A DNA stretch of 64,000 bases from Amarobacillus sp046328225 (GCA_046328225.1 JAXLWZ010000014.1:1-64000), one strand, 5' to 3'; shown: positions 46,294-55,864, numbered from the stretch's first letter. Program-made: numbers and translations. Notes: a model not told the origin generated them from the sequence alone.

Positions 46294-47198
46294 CGGCCGG
46301 GGCGGGCCCAGCGGCTGGCATCGCCGTCGCCTTCCGCCGGGGGCGCGGGCACGCGGTTTGGCCCCGGATCGGGGACGTGCTCGTGGTGTTCGGCCGCGAG
46401 CGCTTCGTCGACGGTGTTCGCGGCGGCCACGACACGGTGCGCGACGGGTTCGAGCTTCGGCGTCGCGGCGAAGGGGCTGCGCTGCTTCGCCTGCACATGG
46501 AGCCACACCTGCTGGTGCTCGGCCGACACGAGGTGGCCGTCGGCGAGCTCCTCGACGCGGTCGGCCATCTCCATGACGAGGCGGTCGTGGGTGCAGGTGA
46601 TGACGGTGATGCCCTCGTCGCGCGCGAGCTGGCGCAGCAGGCTGAACACCTGCATGGCCGTGTTCGAATCGAGCTCGCCGGTGGGTTCGTCGGCGAGGAT
46701 GAGCTTCGGCTGGATGGCGAGGGCGCGGGCGATGGCCACGCGTTGCTGTTCGCCCCCGGAAAGCTCGTAGGGACGGTGGTCGGACCGGCGCGTGAGGCCC
46801 ACCGTCGCGAGGGCGGCCTTCGCGCGCTTCACACGCTCGCCGTGGCGGAACCCGGCGATACGCAGCGGCATCTCCACGTTCTCCTGGGCCGAAAGCAAGG
46901 GCAGCAGGCCGAAGGACTGGAAGACGAAGCCCAGCTTGCGGCGGCGCAGCGTCGTGAGCTCGCCCTCGGACATCGTGTCGACGCGTTCGCCGTCAAGCCA
47001 GACTTCGCCCTCCGTGGGGCGATCGAGGCCGGCGAGGATGTTCAGGAGCGTGGTCTTGCCCGAGCCCGACCGGCCGACCAGCGCGAGCAGCTCCCCGGGC
47101 TGCACGCGAACGCTGACATCGCGCACGGCCCAGACCTCGTCGGAGCCGCGGAAGAAGCGGCGGGAAACGGACTTCGCCTCGAGTGCGGCGCCTTCCAT
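46290..47198 (-). CDS. ABC transporter ATP-binding protein (LolD/MacB type)
   Basis: The 302-residue ATPase has Walker A GRSGSGKTTLLN, Q-loop FVFQSFGLLPLL, signature ELSGGEQQRVAIARAL, Walker B LILADEPTGELD and His-switch ITCTHD, all in the MacB/LolD pattern that partners FtsX-fold permeases. The last ~70 residues form a disordered Pro/His/Arg-rich tail. It follows a paralogous ATPase with a one-base overlap, and both are next to the two giant FtsX genes. Confidence 0.92.
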   Translation of the reverse strand: MEGAALEAKSVSRRFFRGSDEVWAVRDVSVRVQPGELLALVGRSGSGKTTLLNILAGLDRPTEGEVWLDGERVDTMSEGELTTLRRRKLGFVFQSFGLLPLLSAQENVEMPLRIAGFRHGERVKRAKAALATVGLTRRSDHRPYELSGGEQQRVAIARALAIQPKLILADEPTGELDSNTAMQVFSLLRQLARDEGITVITCTHDRLVMEMADRVEELADGHLVSAEHQQVWLHVQAKQRSPFAATPKLEPVAHRVVAAANTVDEALAAEHHEHVPDPGPNRVPAPPAEGDGDASRWARPGR

Positions 47199-48106
47199 CA
47201 GCGGCCCTCCCGCGTTTGCTCGGGGAGGACTTCGACGCGACCTTCGCCCATGAGCAGCTTCGCGCGGTCGTGGATCTTGAGCTGGTCCAGGTAGGCACGC
47301 GGGATCTGGAGGCGCCCCGCGCCATCAACCAGCACGTATTCCTCGTGGAAGAACTCCGCGGTGTTGCCTTCGTGGCGAACGCGCCGGAAGACCTCGGTGC
47401 TCGTGCGGCCGTCGCGGATGGCGATGACCCGGTCCACGCGCGCGGCGATATCGGGGTCGTGGGTGACGACGACGATGGTGACACCGTAGCGGCGGTTGAG
47501 GTCGCCGAAGAGTTCGAAGACAAGGTTCGCGCCGATGGAATCGAGTTCGCCGGTGGGCTCGTCGGCGAGGAGCAGGGGCGGGTCGTTCGCGAGCGCGACG
47601 GCGATGGAGACGCGCTGCTGTTCGCCGCCGGAAAGCTGGTTGGGGATGTGGCTCATGCGCGCTTCGAGGCCCACGGCGGACAGGAGCTCGCGCGCGCGTT
47701 CGCGGGCGGCCTTGCGGGGCATGCCATCGAGGATGAGCGGCACTTCCACGTTCTGGAGCGCGTCCAGGTACGGGATCAGGTTGCGGCCCGTCTGCTGCCA
47801 GACGAAGCCCACCTGGCGGCGGCGGTATTCCACCATCTCGGCGGCGGACATCGTAAGCAGGTCCTTGCCACCGACGAAGGCGCGGCCCGCGGATGGCTGA
47901 TCGAGCCCGGCGAGGATGTTGAGGAGCGTGCTCTTGCCGGAACCGGAGGCGCCGACGATGGCCATCAGCTCGCCGCGTCGCACCTTGAGGTCGAGCCCCC
48001 GCAGGGCGACGACTTCGAGGTTCGCGATCTTGTAGATCTTGAAGAGGTCTTCGCAAAGGATGTAGGGCGCTTCCTCGGCCTCCGCCACCACCGCGATCTC
48101 GGTCAT
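47198..48106 (-). CDS. ABC transporter ATP-binding protein with C-terminal AbrB-like segment
   Basis: The 302-residue protein has a MacB-type ATPase domain (Walker A GASGSGKSTLLN, FVWQQTGRNLIPYL, signature QLSGGEQQRVSIAVALA, Walker B LLLADEPTGELD, VVVTHD). From about residue 258 it adds YVLVDGAGRLQIPRAYLDQLKI and RAKLLMGEGRVEVLPEQ, which look like a swapped-hairpin AbrB/SpoVT half. ATG 48106 follows GGAGG. The AbrB-like piece could mediate dimerisation or DNA contact; its role is unknown. It lies directly downstream of the FtsX gene at 48170. Confidence 0.85.
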   Translation of the reverse strand: MTEIAVVAEAEEAPYILCEDLFKIYKIANLEVVALRGLDLKVRRGELMAIVGASGSGKSTLLNILAGLDQPSAGRAFVGGKDLLTMSAAEMVEYRRRQVGFVWQQTGRNLIPYLDALQNVEVPLILDGMPRKAARERARELLSAVGLEARMSHIPNQLSGGEQQRVSIAVALANDPPLLLADEPTGELDSIGANLVFELFGDLNRRYGVTIVVVTHDPDIAARVDRVIAIRDGRTSTEVFRRVRHEGNTAEFFHEEYVLVDGAGRLQIPRAYLDQLKIHDRAKLLMGEGRVEVLPEQTREGR

Positions 48107-48169
48107 CCGTGCCTCCGGCGGGGAACGTAGCGCATGGCGGCGGCGGCGCACAACGCGGCGGGTCGCACC

Positions 48170-51100
48170 TTACAACTCACCCATTCGCAGCGCGCGGCTC
48201 ACGGCCAGCCGCGAGTACAGCGCGACGAGCGCGGCGACGGTGAGCACGACGACCAGCCCGAGCAGCGAATACACCGTCGCCACGGCCTCCCAGCTCACGC
48301 GCGAAATGAGCGGCGGCAGCGGGTCGCGGCCCTTCTCGGTGATGCCCATGTAGCCAATCATCAAGCGCCCGAGGGGGAAGCCGAGCAGCGTGCCCGCGGC
48401 CACGCCGGCGACAATCACGAAGCACTGTTCGAAGGTCACCACGCCGATGATCTGCCGCCCGGAGAAGCCCATCGTGCGAAGGATGGCGAATTCGAGCGAC
48501 CGCGCCTGCGCGCTCAGCGCCGAGTAGGTGACGAACCCGAGCGCGCTCAGCAGGAGCACAGCGCCGAAGCTGAGGAAGAGGATGCCTTCCCAGCTGGCCG
48601 CGACGAGCGGGTCGCCGCGCTGTTCGATCTTGATTTGCGCGAGGTCGTATACGCGTTCGACCTGGACCCCCTTTTCCAGCAGCGAGGCCTTCGTCAGCGG
48701 CCCCGAACCCGGCGCACCAAGCCACGCGGCATTGGGCGTCGCGGTGTCGGAGTAGCCGGGGAGGCGCGAAAAGCGGTCGCGCGCGAGGTCGAAGTCGGCG
48801 ATGAGGAGGTGGCTGCGGCCCTCGGGGTCGAACCCGGGGAAGAGCTCGAAGCTGCCGGTGACCCGTACCAGCACGTACTGGCTGGCGGCGTAGATGGTGA
48901 ACTCGTCGCCCACCTTCTTCTTCGTGGCCGAAAGGAATCCCTTGTCGACGATGACGGGCAGCGGGCGCGGGTCGCTGACCGTGCGAAGGCCGACGATGGG
49001 GGCGCCGTTGCGCGCGCGGACGAAGTTCAGCCGGGCGACCGCGCCCGTTCGCCCGGCGGCCGCATCGCCGCGGGAGATGGTACCGGAGACCTGGCCTTCC
49101 GAGGCGCCGGTGACGGTTTCGTAGGCGGCGAGGTCGTCGAAACGGTCGATGACGGTGCCATCGGCGAAGCCGCGCGCACCCCAGCCCGCCGGCAGGCTGG
49201 CGGCGGTCGTCACCTGGGCGTCGTCGAAGAGCATGGTCACGGGCTCGGGCACCTGCGGCGGGTTTCCCTGGATGCGCACGAACACGGACGCGAGCGTGCG
49301 GTCCTTCGCCAGCGCGTCCTGCGGCGGTGTCGTGCGATAGAGCACGCGGCTCGAGAGGTCGGCCGTGTAGAACTGCCAGGCGTTCGCCGCGGGCGACTCC
49401 GTGCGAAGCTGCCACTCCCAGGCCAGGCCATCGGCATCGACCAGGCGAACGTAGAGCGGCAGGGGATTCGTCGCGTAGACCCAGACGCCGAAGAACCGCG
49501 TGCCGCCGGGCACCGTGACCCCCTTCGGCAGCGGCGCCGCCGGCGGCAGGGTGGTGCGATCCATGAGCGTGTCGAGCGAGCTCCCGGCGAAGTCCCCGCG
49601 CCAGAACGCCATGCGCTTGATATCGGCCGAGCGGAGCGCGAGCGTGGTGATGGACTCGGAGTGGAACTGGGATGTGTTGAAGTAGCCGTCGTAGCGGAAG
49701 GCGGGGGAGACGTCGTTCGAACCCGTGGCGGCGCTGATGGCGGCGGTGAACTCGGGCACGGAGACGCTTAGCGGCTTGCGCACATCCTCGAGGCGGGCGG
49801 CGGCGCCGGCCTGGTAGGCGGCACGGTCGGAGTATCCCTGTTCGAGCGTCGCGCGGAACCCGGCGGCGAACACGCCCACAGCCGTCGTGAGGATGAGGAG
49901 GAGGATGAGCCGGCTGTGCTGGAGCGGGCTTCGCACCATGCGCGTGAGCCCCAGCGCGATGGTCGGCCCGTTCAGACTGCGCGAAAGCCATACGCCCGCG
50001 CGCAGGGCCACGGGGAACAGCCGCAGGAAGACGAGCGCGATCATGACGATGAAGAGCGACGGCGCGGCCAGCAGCACGGGGTCGGCGGAGGTTTCGCCGA
50101 AGAGCTTCTCGGTGGCGAGCGTGCCGCGGTCGCGGAGCTGGTAGAACGCGAACGCGCCCACGGCGAGCACGGCAAGATCGAGGTAGTACCGCAGGAAGGC
50201 CGGCTGCGATGGCGGACGGGAGATCTGCTGCTTGTAGTTCGTGATGCTGAAGCGGCAGGCGCGATACGCGGGCCAGACCAGCGCCGCGAACGCGAGCAAC
50301 GCACCCAGCACCGAGAGCCCGAACGCGCCCATCGAGAAGTTCATCGCGAGCAAGTGGCCTTCGCTCAGGTCGCTGAAGGCGGGTGTGAGGCCGAGGACGG
50401 CGATCACCGCCGCGGCCAGGAAGGGGCCCACCACCGCCGCGAATCCGCAGATGGCGGCAGCTTCGATGGCGAACACGGTGAGCACCTGCCCCGTGCTCGC
50501 GCCCCGGCTCTTGAGGAGCGCGATTTCGCCCGTCTGCCGTTCGACCACCATGCTCGCGACCATGACCAGGTAGAAGAGCACGATGCCGACGATCTGGAGC
50601 ATGAGCGCGAAGAGCGGCAGGCGCGTGAAGAAGAGCTTCTCGCGGTAGTTCTCGATGACGGCAGCAGTGCGCGTCTGCAGGCGGGTGAACTCGATCTTCT
50701 GCTCGAGGGCCCCTTCGAGGCCGCGGATGCGCCCTTCGACGTCCCGCGCGTTCGTCCCCGTGATGCGCGTCGCGTCGATCATCGCGAGCGTCTCGTACGC
50801 GCCGTCCATGTCGGGGAAGAAGCGGCCCAGGATTTCGACGTAGGTCTTCTCGTCGGTAAAGAAGACATAGGTCGGCCAGCCCGATGATTCGATGAACCAG
50901 CGGTCGTCGCGGCCGCTCCAGTACTCGGCGCCCGGGTCGGTCTGCGCGATCACGCCCGTGATGGTGACCGGCACCGGGTCCTTGCCCTGGCGCCAGTGCG
51001 GATAGAGGTCGAACGTGCGGCCGGGCTGGATGCCGTACTTCTCCGCGACACGGTCGGTGACGAGCAGTTCGAGCACGGGCGGGCCACTCGCGGGAACCAC

Positions 51101-51553
51101 CGCGGGCGCGGGCAGCCGGCCGGAGACCAGGCGCGTGTGCTCGCCCAGGCGGTCGATGAACTGGATGTTAGCTCGCGGCCGGGTGTCGGGCACCGGCGGC
51201 GTGCCGCCCGGTTCGGCCGGGAAGAACGTCGATGAGCGGCCAAAGCGAACCACGGAGGTGATGAGGTCGCCCGCCTGCTGCGCGAGGAGGGCGTCGGTGG
51301 TTTCGCGGCGGTAGGCGTATTCGCGCTCGGTGACCTTGCCGGAGGAGCTGAGGACGAGGAGGTCGAGGTCCGCCTGCGGTTCCTGGCGAAGGGCGTATTC
51401 GAGGCCGAGATCGCGGATCGCGTCGGAATACAGGAAGACGCTGGCCATGAGCGCGGAGGAGAGCACGACGCCGATGGTGACCATCAGCAGGAGGCGCCGA
51501 TGGCCCATCGCGCGCTGGGCGACCATGCGGATGACGGGTGCCAGGCGGCTCAT
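48170..51553 (-). CDS. Giant FtsX-fold ABC permease (1,127 residues)
   Basis: N-terminal helix VTIGVVLSSALMASVFLY anchors a periplasmic MacB-PCD-like domain (about 45-320). Two FtsX helix bundles follow: LPLFALMLQIVGIVLFYLVM with VERQTGEIALLKSRGAS, and FLSFGAVLLLSALGFVTYSAL with LEFAILRTMGFSGRQI. Between them is a second extracytoplasmic domain. Its centre (about 680-785: GTRFFGVWVY, VRLVDADGLAWEW, VTMLFDDAQVTT) looks like a galactose-binding-type beta-sandwich. The protein pairs with the two ATPases downstream. It probably exports or extracts a lipid or surface molecule. ATG 51553 follows AGGAG. Confidence 0.88.
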   Translation of the reverse strand: MSRLAPVIRMVAQRAMGHRRLLLMVTIGVVLSSALMASVFLYSDAIRDLGLEYALRQEPQADLDLLVLSSSGKVTEREYAYRRETTDALLAQQAGDLITSVVRFGRSSTFFPAEPGGTPPVPDTRPRANIQFIDRLGEHTRLVSGRLPAPAVVPASGPPVLELLVTDRVAEKYGIQPGRTFDLYPHWRQGKDPVPVTITGVIAQTDPGAEYWSGRDDRWFIESSGWPTYVFFTDEKTYVEILGRFFPDMDGAYETLAMIDATRITGTNARDVEGRIRGLEGALEQKIEFTRLQTRTAAVIENYREKLFFTRLPLFALMLQIVGIVLFYLVMVASMVVERQTGEIALLKSRGASTGQVLTVFAIEAAAICGFAAVVGPFLAAAVIAVLGLTPAFSDLSEGHLLAMNFSMGAFGLSVLGALLAFAALVWPAYRACRFSITNYKQQISRPPSQPAFLRYYLDLAVLAVGAFAFYQLRDRGTLATEKLFGETSADPVLLAAPSLFIVMIALVFLRLFPVALRAGVWLSRSLNGPTIALGLTRMVRSPLQHSRLILLLILTTAVGVFAAGFRATLEQGYSDRAAYQAGAAARLEDVRKPLSVSVPEFTAAISAATGSNDVSPAFRYDGYFNTSQFHSESITTLALRSADIKRMAFWRGDFAGSSLDTLMDRTTLPPAAPLPKGVTVPGGTRFFGVWVYATNPLPLYVRLVDADGLAWEWQLRTESPAANAWQFYTADLSSRVLYRTTPPQDALAKDRTLASVFVRIQGNPPQVPEPVTMLFDDAQVTTAASLPAGWGARGFADGTVIDRFDDLAAYETVTGASEGQVSGTISRGDAAAGRTGAVARLNFVRARNGAPIVGLRTVSDPRPLPVIVDKGFLSATKKKVGDEFTIYAASQYVLVRVTGSFELFPGFDPEGRSHLLIADFDLARDRFSRLPGYSDTATPNAAWLGAPGSGPLTKASLLEKGVQVERVYDLAQIKIEQRGDPLVAASWEGILFLSFGAVLLLSALGFVTYSALSAQARSLEFAILRTMGFSGRQIIGVVTFEQCFVIVAGVAAGTLLGFPLGRLMIGYMGITEKGRDPLPPLISRVSWEAVATVYSLLGLVVVLTVAALVALYSRLAVSRALRMGEL

Positions 51554-51571
51554 CGCTCCTCCGGCTGCGGA

Positions 51572-51633
51572 GCGTACAGGGGAAGCGGTGGCCACGAAAG
51601 GCGGCGTGCGGGAGCGCCGGGGTGCCTGTACGC
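51572..51633. promoter_or_regulatory. Mirror-image divergent promoters of the FtsX genes
   Basis: GCGTACAGG (51572-51580) and CCTGTACGC (51625-51633) form a perfect inverted pair. Read outward, each gives CCTGTACGCT, placing an identical -10-like TACGCT ahead of each permease. The minus copy has TTTCGT 17 bp upstream. The symmetry suggests coordinated expression or a common regulator. Confidence 0.6.
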
Positions 51634-51652
51634 TTCCGCCCACGGAGGCGTG

Positions 51653-54600
51653 GTGGGCTCGATCCTTCCATTCGTGTTGCGCCGGAGCATGGCCGGGCGG
51701 GGGCTCCTCGCGGTCATGGCGCTGGGCGTCATCGTCGCGGCCACCCTGCTCGCGAGCGCGCCCATCTACGCCCGCACGATGGCCGACCTGGGCCTGACAT
51801 TCGTCATTCGCGACGAGCTTTCGGATTCGCCGGGCAGCTCGATCGAGTTCCCCGGCATCGCGCTCAACACACCCGAGGGCCGGGCCCTGCGGGCCGCGGT
51901 AGAGCAGCGGATCGATGAGCGCTGGGGCTGGTTCCGGGGATCGCAGTCGCGCTACCTGAAGCTGGGACGCTGGTGGATCGCGAAGCCGGGGGACCCCGAG
52001 CGCGGGCTCGTCGGCCAGCCGCAATCGATGACGGGGTACGAAGAACACGTGAAGGTGGTCTCCGGGCGGCTGCCGCGCGCCACGGCCGCCGGGGAGCCGC
52101 TGGAAGTGGCCGTCAGCCAGCGGGGGTTGCAGGCATCGCAGCTGAAACTCGGCGACGCCCTGGAGAAGCGCGAAATCTTCGATTCGTGCGAACGGGAGAT
52201 GCCGACCCAGGACCCTCCCCCGCCGCCACCGCCCTGCGACGCCTGGGCCGAGGTCCGCTTCTCGTTCCGCGCCGTGATCGTGGGGACCATCGAACCGCTG
52301 AACGACCGCGACCCGTTCTGGATGGGCTATTCACCGCGGTACTTCGAGCCCGCGCGGCTGCCGCTGGTGGACCAGGGCGTGGTCGTGCCCATGTTCGCGA
52401 ACGAAGCGAGCCTGCTGGAGGGGCTGGGCAGCCGTGTACCGGCCTACAGCGCGGCCACCCAGTGGCACGTCTTCGCGGACCCTTCGACGCTCACACGCAC
52501 GAACTTCGGGCGGGCGAAGGAGGACCTCGCGGCGTTCTACGGCGAGATGGAGCCGCTCGGCGGCGTGTCGATCAGCCCCCTGAAGGACACCCTGGAGGGC
52601 TTCGGCGAGTCGGCCAGCTACCAGCAGATACCGCTCACCATCCTCCTGCTCGAGATCACGGGGATCGCACTGTTCTACGTCGGGCTCGTGGCCGCGATCG
52701 TGGTCGAGCGGCAGGCGGCCGAGATCGCGCTGCTGCGGGGCCGAGGGGCGAGCCTCCTGCAGGTGGGCACCGTGTACCTCTTCCAGGGGCTGCTCATCGG
52801 GCTGCCGGCGATGGTGCTCGCGCCGTTCCTGGCGGCGGCGACGACCTCGCTCCTCGGGCTCCTGCCGACCTTCCGGGACGTGAGCGGCGGCGACCTGCTG
52901 CCCGTGACCATTCCGCCGCTGTCGTTCGCGGCGGCGGGCGGCGGGGCCGCGCTCTCGCTCGTGGCGCTGCTCGCACCGGCGATGCTTGTGGCGCGCAAGA
53001 GCGCGACCGCCGTGCGCCGAGCGGAGTCACGCCCGGGGACGGGTCTCTTCCAGCGGTACTACCTCGACCTCGCGCTCGCGGGCGTGGCCTTCGCCCTGCT
53101 CTTCGAACTGCGGCAGCGCGGGTCCGTCTTCACACCCTCGGCGACGGGCGGCGTCTCGACGGACCCCATCCTGCTGGCATCCCCCGCGCTCACGATCGCG
53201 GCGGGCGGGGCGCTCGTGCTGCGCTTCTACCCGTTGCTGCTGCGATTTGTGGCACGGCTGACGCGCGGGGTCACCGGGGCGACGGTATCGCTCGGGCTGA
53301 CGCAGGTCGTGCGCAATCCCGGGCAGTACACGCGGCTCACGCTGCTCGTGATGATGGCCGTGGCCGTGGGCACCTTCGCCGCGAGCTACACCAGCACGAC
53401 CGACCGTTCCTACCGCGAGCGCGCCTACTACTCCGTCGGCGCCGAGGTGCGTGCCACCGCGAGTGACCCGTTCGATGTCGGCGCGGCCGAGACGGAGCAG
53501 ATGCTGAGCGCCGTGCCGGGCGTGGACCGCGCCTCGGCGGCGATGCGAACGCGCGCGCAAATGGGCACGAGCGGCGCGGGCGGTGCCGAGTTCCAGCTGC
53601 TGGCGGTCGACCCCACGGCGGCGCGGGACATGCTCTGGTTTCGCGACGATTTCGCGAAGGTGCCGTTCCGGGAGCTCACCGGCGCGATCGCGGGGCAGCC
53701 CGCGCAAATCGGGCGGAGCCTGCCGGGCACGCCGGCGACCATCAGCGCGTGGGTCAAGGGCGACCAGACACACGCATCGATCACCATCTGGGCGCGCGTA
53801 CGCGACGGGAAGGGGCTCTACCAGCTGGTCGAGCTGGGCAATGGCGACACGGGGAAGCAGTGGAAGCAGCTGTCGGGATCGGTCGCGGCCCGCTTCGGGT
53901 CGGAGCCGGTGGCGCCGTTCACGCTCGTCGCCATCCTCTTCACGGAGCCTTCGAACCGCCCGAATCAGCCGTTTTCGCCGCTGCTCATCGACGACGTGAC
54001 GGTGGACCCGGGGAACGGGCAGATCGCGGCCGTCGAGGACTTTGAGCAGGGCGGGCACTGGGCCGTCTTCCCGAGCCGCGCAGCGAACCAGGACGCCTTC
54101 GCGCTCGCCCCGGACGACGCGCACGGCGGCAAGAGCACAGGCCGGTTCACCTTCCGGCCGGGCAGCACAAGCGAGGTGCGAGGCCTCTACGCGACCGGGC
54201 AATCGCTGCCGTTGCCCGCGATCGTGAGCCAGTCGCTGTTGGACGTGACGGGCCTGCGCCCGGGCGGGTACGCGCTCGTAATGATGTCGGGGGCGGGACA
54301 GAACATCCTGGCGCCGATCGTGGTCGCCGGCGTGTTCGACCTCTTCCCCACGACCGAATCGGACGCGGGGCCGGTCGTGGTCATGAATCGCGACCAGCTC
54401 GCGGCGTGGGCGGAGATCGCGAGCTTCAGCGGCGTGGGGTTGGTGCGCCCGAACGAGGCCTGGTTCACGCTCGAACGCGGCGCCGGCCAATCGACCATCG
54501 ATGCCCTCACCGCCACGCTCGCGGAGCAGCCGTTCGAGGCGCGCCGGGTGCTTTCGCGCGAGGCATCCGTGAAGGCGACGGAGCGCAACCCGCTCATCGC

Positions 54601-55024
54601 CGCCGGGGGCAGCGGCATCCTGCTGGTGGCGTTTCTCGCGGTGCTCGCGCTCGTCGGGGCGGCATTGCTGACCTCGCTGCTGACCTCGGTGCGCCGGCGG
54701 CGGGTCGAATTCGCCGTGCAGCGGGCGATGGGGCTTTCGCGGCCGCAGGTGTTCCAGATGCTGGCGCTCGAGTACTCCGTGGTGGCCGTCGCGGGCGTGG
54801 TCACGGGCGCCATCCTCGGGCTCATCGTCGGGCGCCAGATGCTCTCGTTCCTGGATGCGACGGAGGACGGCGCGCGCGTCGAGCCGTCGTTCATCCTCCA
54901 GACGGAGTGGACCGTCGTCGCGGGCGCGGTGGGCGTGGTGGGGCTGATCTTCCTTGGCGCGCTCCTGCTCGCGACGCGCTACCTCGCCACCACCTCGGAC
55001 GCGGCCGCCCTGCGCACGGAGTAG
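51653..55024 (+). CDS. Giant FtsX-fold ABC permease (1,123 residues)
   Basis: A paralogue of the divergent permease with the same plan: one N-terminal helix (LAVMALGVIVAATLLASAP), a large first extracytoplasmic domain containing a PPPPPPPC stretch, an FtsX bundle (ILLLEITGIALFYVGLVAAIVVERQAAEIALLRGRGAS), a second ectodomain, and a final bundle with VEFAVQRAMGLSRPQV. The second ectodomain (about 690-785: TISAWVKGDQTHASITIWAR, LLIDDVTVDPG) also resembles a carbohydrate-binding beta-sandwich. Start is GTG 51653 after GGAGG; GTG 51650 is possible. It likely forms a heterodimer with the 48170 permease. Confidence 0.88.
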   Translation: MGSILPFVLRRSMAGRGLLAVMALGVIVAATLLASAPIYARTMADLGLTFVIRDELSDSPGSSIEFPGIALNTPEGRALRAAVEQRIDERWGWFRGSQSRYLKLGRWWIAKPGDPERGLVGQPQSMTGYEEHVKVVSGRLPRATAAGEPLEVAVSQRGLQASQLKLGDALEKREIFDSCEREMPTQDPPPPPPPCDAWAEVRFSFRAVIVGTIEPLNDRDPFWMGYSPRYFEPARLPLVDQGVVVPMFANEASLLEGLGSRVPAYSAATQWHVFADPSTLTRTNFGRAKEDLAAFYGEMEPLGGVSISPLKDTLEGFGESASYQQIPLTILLLEITGIALFYVGLVAAIVVERQAAEIALLRGRGASLLQVGTVYLFQGLLIGLPAMVLAPFLAAATTSLLGLLPTFRDVSGGDLLPVTIPPLSFAAAGGGAALSLVALLAPAMLVARKSATAVRRAESRPGTGLFQRYYLDLALAGVAFALLFELRQRGSVFTPSATGGVSTDPILLASPALTIAAGGALVLRFYPLLLRFVARLTRGVTGATVSLGLTQVVRNPGQYTRLTLLVMMAVAVGTFAASYTSTTDRSYRERAYYSVGAEVRATASDPFDVGAAETEQMLSAVPGVDRASAAMRTRAQMGTSGAGGAEFQLLAVDPTAARDMLWFRDDFAKVPFRELTGAIAGQPAQIGRSLPGTPATISAWVKGDQTHASITIWARVRDGKGLYQLVELGNGDTGKQWKQLSGSVAARFGSEPVAPFTLVAILFTEPSNRPNQPFSPLLIDDVTVDPGNGQIAAVEDFEQGGHWAVFPSRAANQDAFALAPDDAHGGKSTGRFTFRPGSTSEVRGLYATGQSLPLPAIVSQSLLDVTGLRPGGYALVMMSGAGQNILAPIVVAGVFDLFPTTESDAGPVVVMNRDQLAAWAEIASFSGVGLVRPNEAWFTLERGAGQSTIDALTATLAEQPFEARRVLSREASVKATERNPLIAAGGSGILLVAFLAVLALVGAALLTSLLTSVRRRRVEFAVQRAMGLSRPQVFQMLALEYSVVAVAGVVTGAILGLIVGRQMLSFLDATEDGARVEPSFILQTEWTVVAGAVGVVGLIFLGALLLATRYLATTSDAAALRTE

Positions 55025-55028
55025 CGCC

Positions 55029-55730
55029 TCAGCGCTGGGGCTGCACGAGGATCGCCGTGATCGCGCCATCCTCGCCCACGACGGCGACGCGGTCGCCCGG
55101 GTGGAGGTCGGCGGCGGTACCGGGCCCGATGCGGTAGATGGCGCCCGGGGCCTTGAGCTGGAGGCTCACGGGGCCGAGCGGGCCATCGAGCGTGAGCGCG
55201 CCGTCGCGGCTTTCGCGCACGGGGGCAGTCATGACCACGCGGTCGGCGGGATCGACCGCGGATTCGTGCCCGCTGAAGCCGGCCGCGCTCACGGCCGCGC
55301 CATCCTTCATGGCCGTGCCCGCCGGGTACACGACCACCGTGCGAATGCTGAAGTTACGAACGCCGTTGGGCACGCCGATGACGCCAACGATGTCGCCGGG
55401 CCGGATCTCCGCGAGGGCCACGGGATGGAGCACCTCGATCGCGGTGGCCGCGGCGGGCCGGAGCTCGCGGGTGCCGGGCGCCCCCTGGCCGGGGACAGGG
55501 TCCTCGACGACGGTGATGGCACCGCCGGAAGCCTGCTTCACGGTGTATCGGGGCGGGAGCCCGAGCGCCGGCGGCGGGGCGAAAGCCGGCGCTTCCGGCG
55601 GCAGGTCGTTCGCGCCGATGCGGCTCGAAAGCGCCACGATCCCGGCCAGCACGAGCACGACGGCCACGAACGCCACCACGGGGAACAGCCAGGGTGCGTT
55701 GAAGCGCGCGGCCGGGCGAAGCACGGTCAC
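55029..55730 (-). CDS. Single-pass membrane protein with DUF5666-like beta repeats
   Basis: After a basic N terminus, one helix (LFPVVAFVAVVLVLAGIVAL) anchors an extracytoplasmic domain of about 190 residues. Repeated beta segments such as IRPGDIVGVIGVPNGVRNFSI and LHPGDRVAVVGEDGAITAILV resemble DUF5666/OB-like units. The start is unclear. GTG 55730 overlaps the TGA of an 11-codon ORF that begins at ATG 55762, 6-7 nt after a TATCAT -10. Either translation is coupled or one C is missing and the true start is ATG 55762. It ends next to the FtsX gene but runs convergently. Function unknown. Confidence 0.6.
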   Translation of the reverse strand: MTVLRPAARFNAPWLFPVVAFVAVVLVLAGIVALSSRIGANDLPPEAPAFAPPPALGLPPRYTVKQASGGAITVVEDPVPGQGAPGTRELRPAAATAIEVLHPVALAEIRPGDIVGVIGVPNGVRNFSIRTVVVYPAGTAMKDGAAVSAAGFSGHESAVDPADRVVMTAPVRESRDGALTLDGPLGPVSLQLKAPGAIYRIGPGTAADLHPGDRVAVVGEDGAITAILVQPQR

Positions 55731-55864
55731 GGGCGAAACATCCGGCGCGCGGGGGTGGACATCGCGGGGATGATAGCGGTGCCAGGCCCGCTTCGCTCGC
55801 GCGGGAGGGACGGCGCTGTTTACCGTCCGGTAGACTGGGCGGCAGCAGGACACGGAGGACGGCG

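Noticed and set aside
48134..49771. 545-codon plus-strand frame opposite the FtsX gene
   Set aside because: Arg/Glu-rich shadow of a strongly conserved permease; no start signal or domain.
48170..52048. Longer start of the 48170 permease extending past 51553
   Set aside because: The extension overlaps the divergent permease gene; ATG 51553 has AGGAG and begins a normal membrane-protein N terminus.
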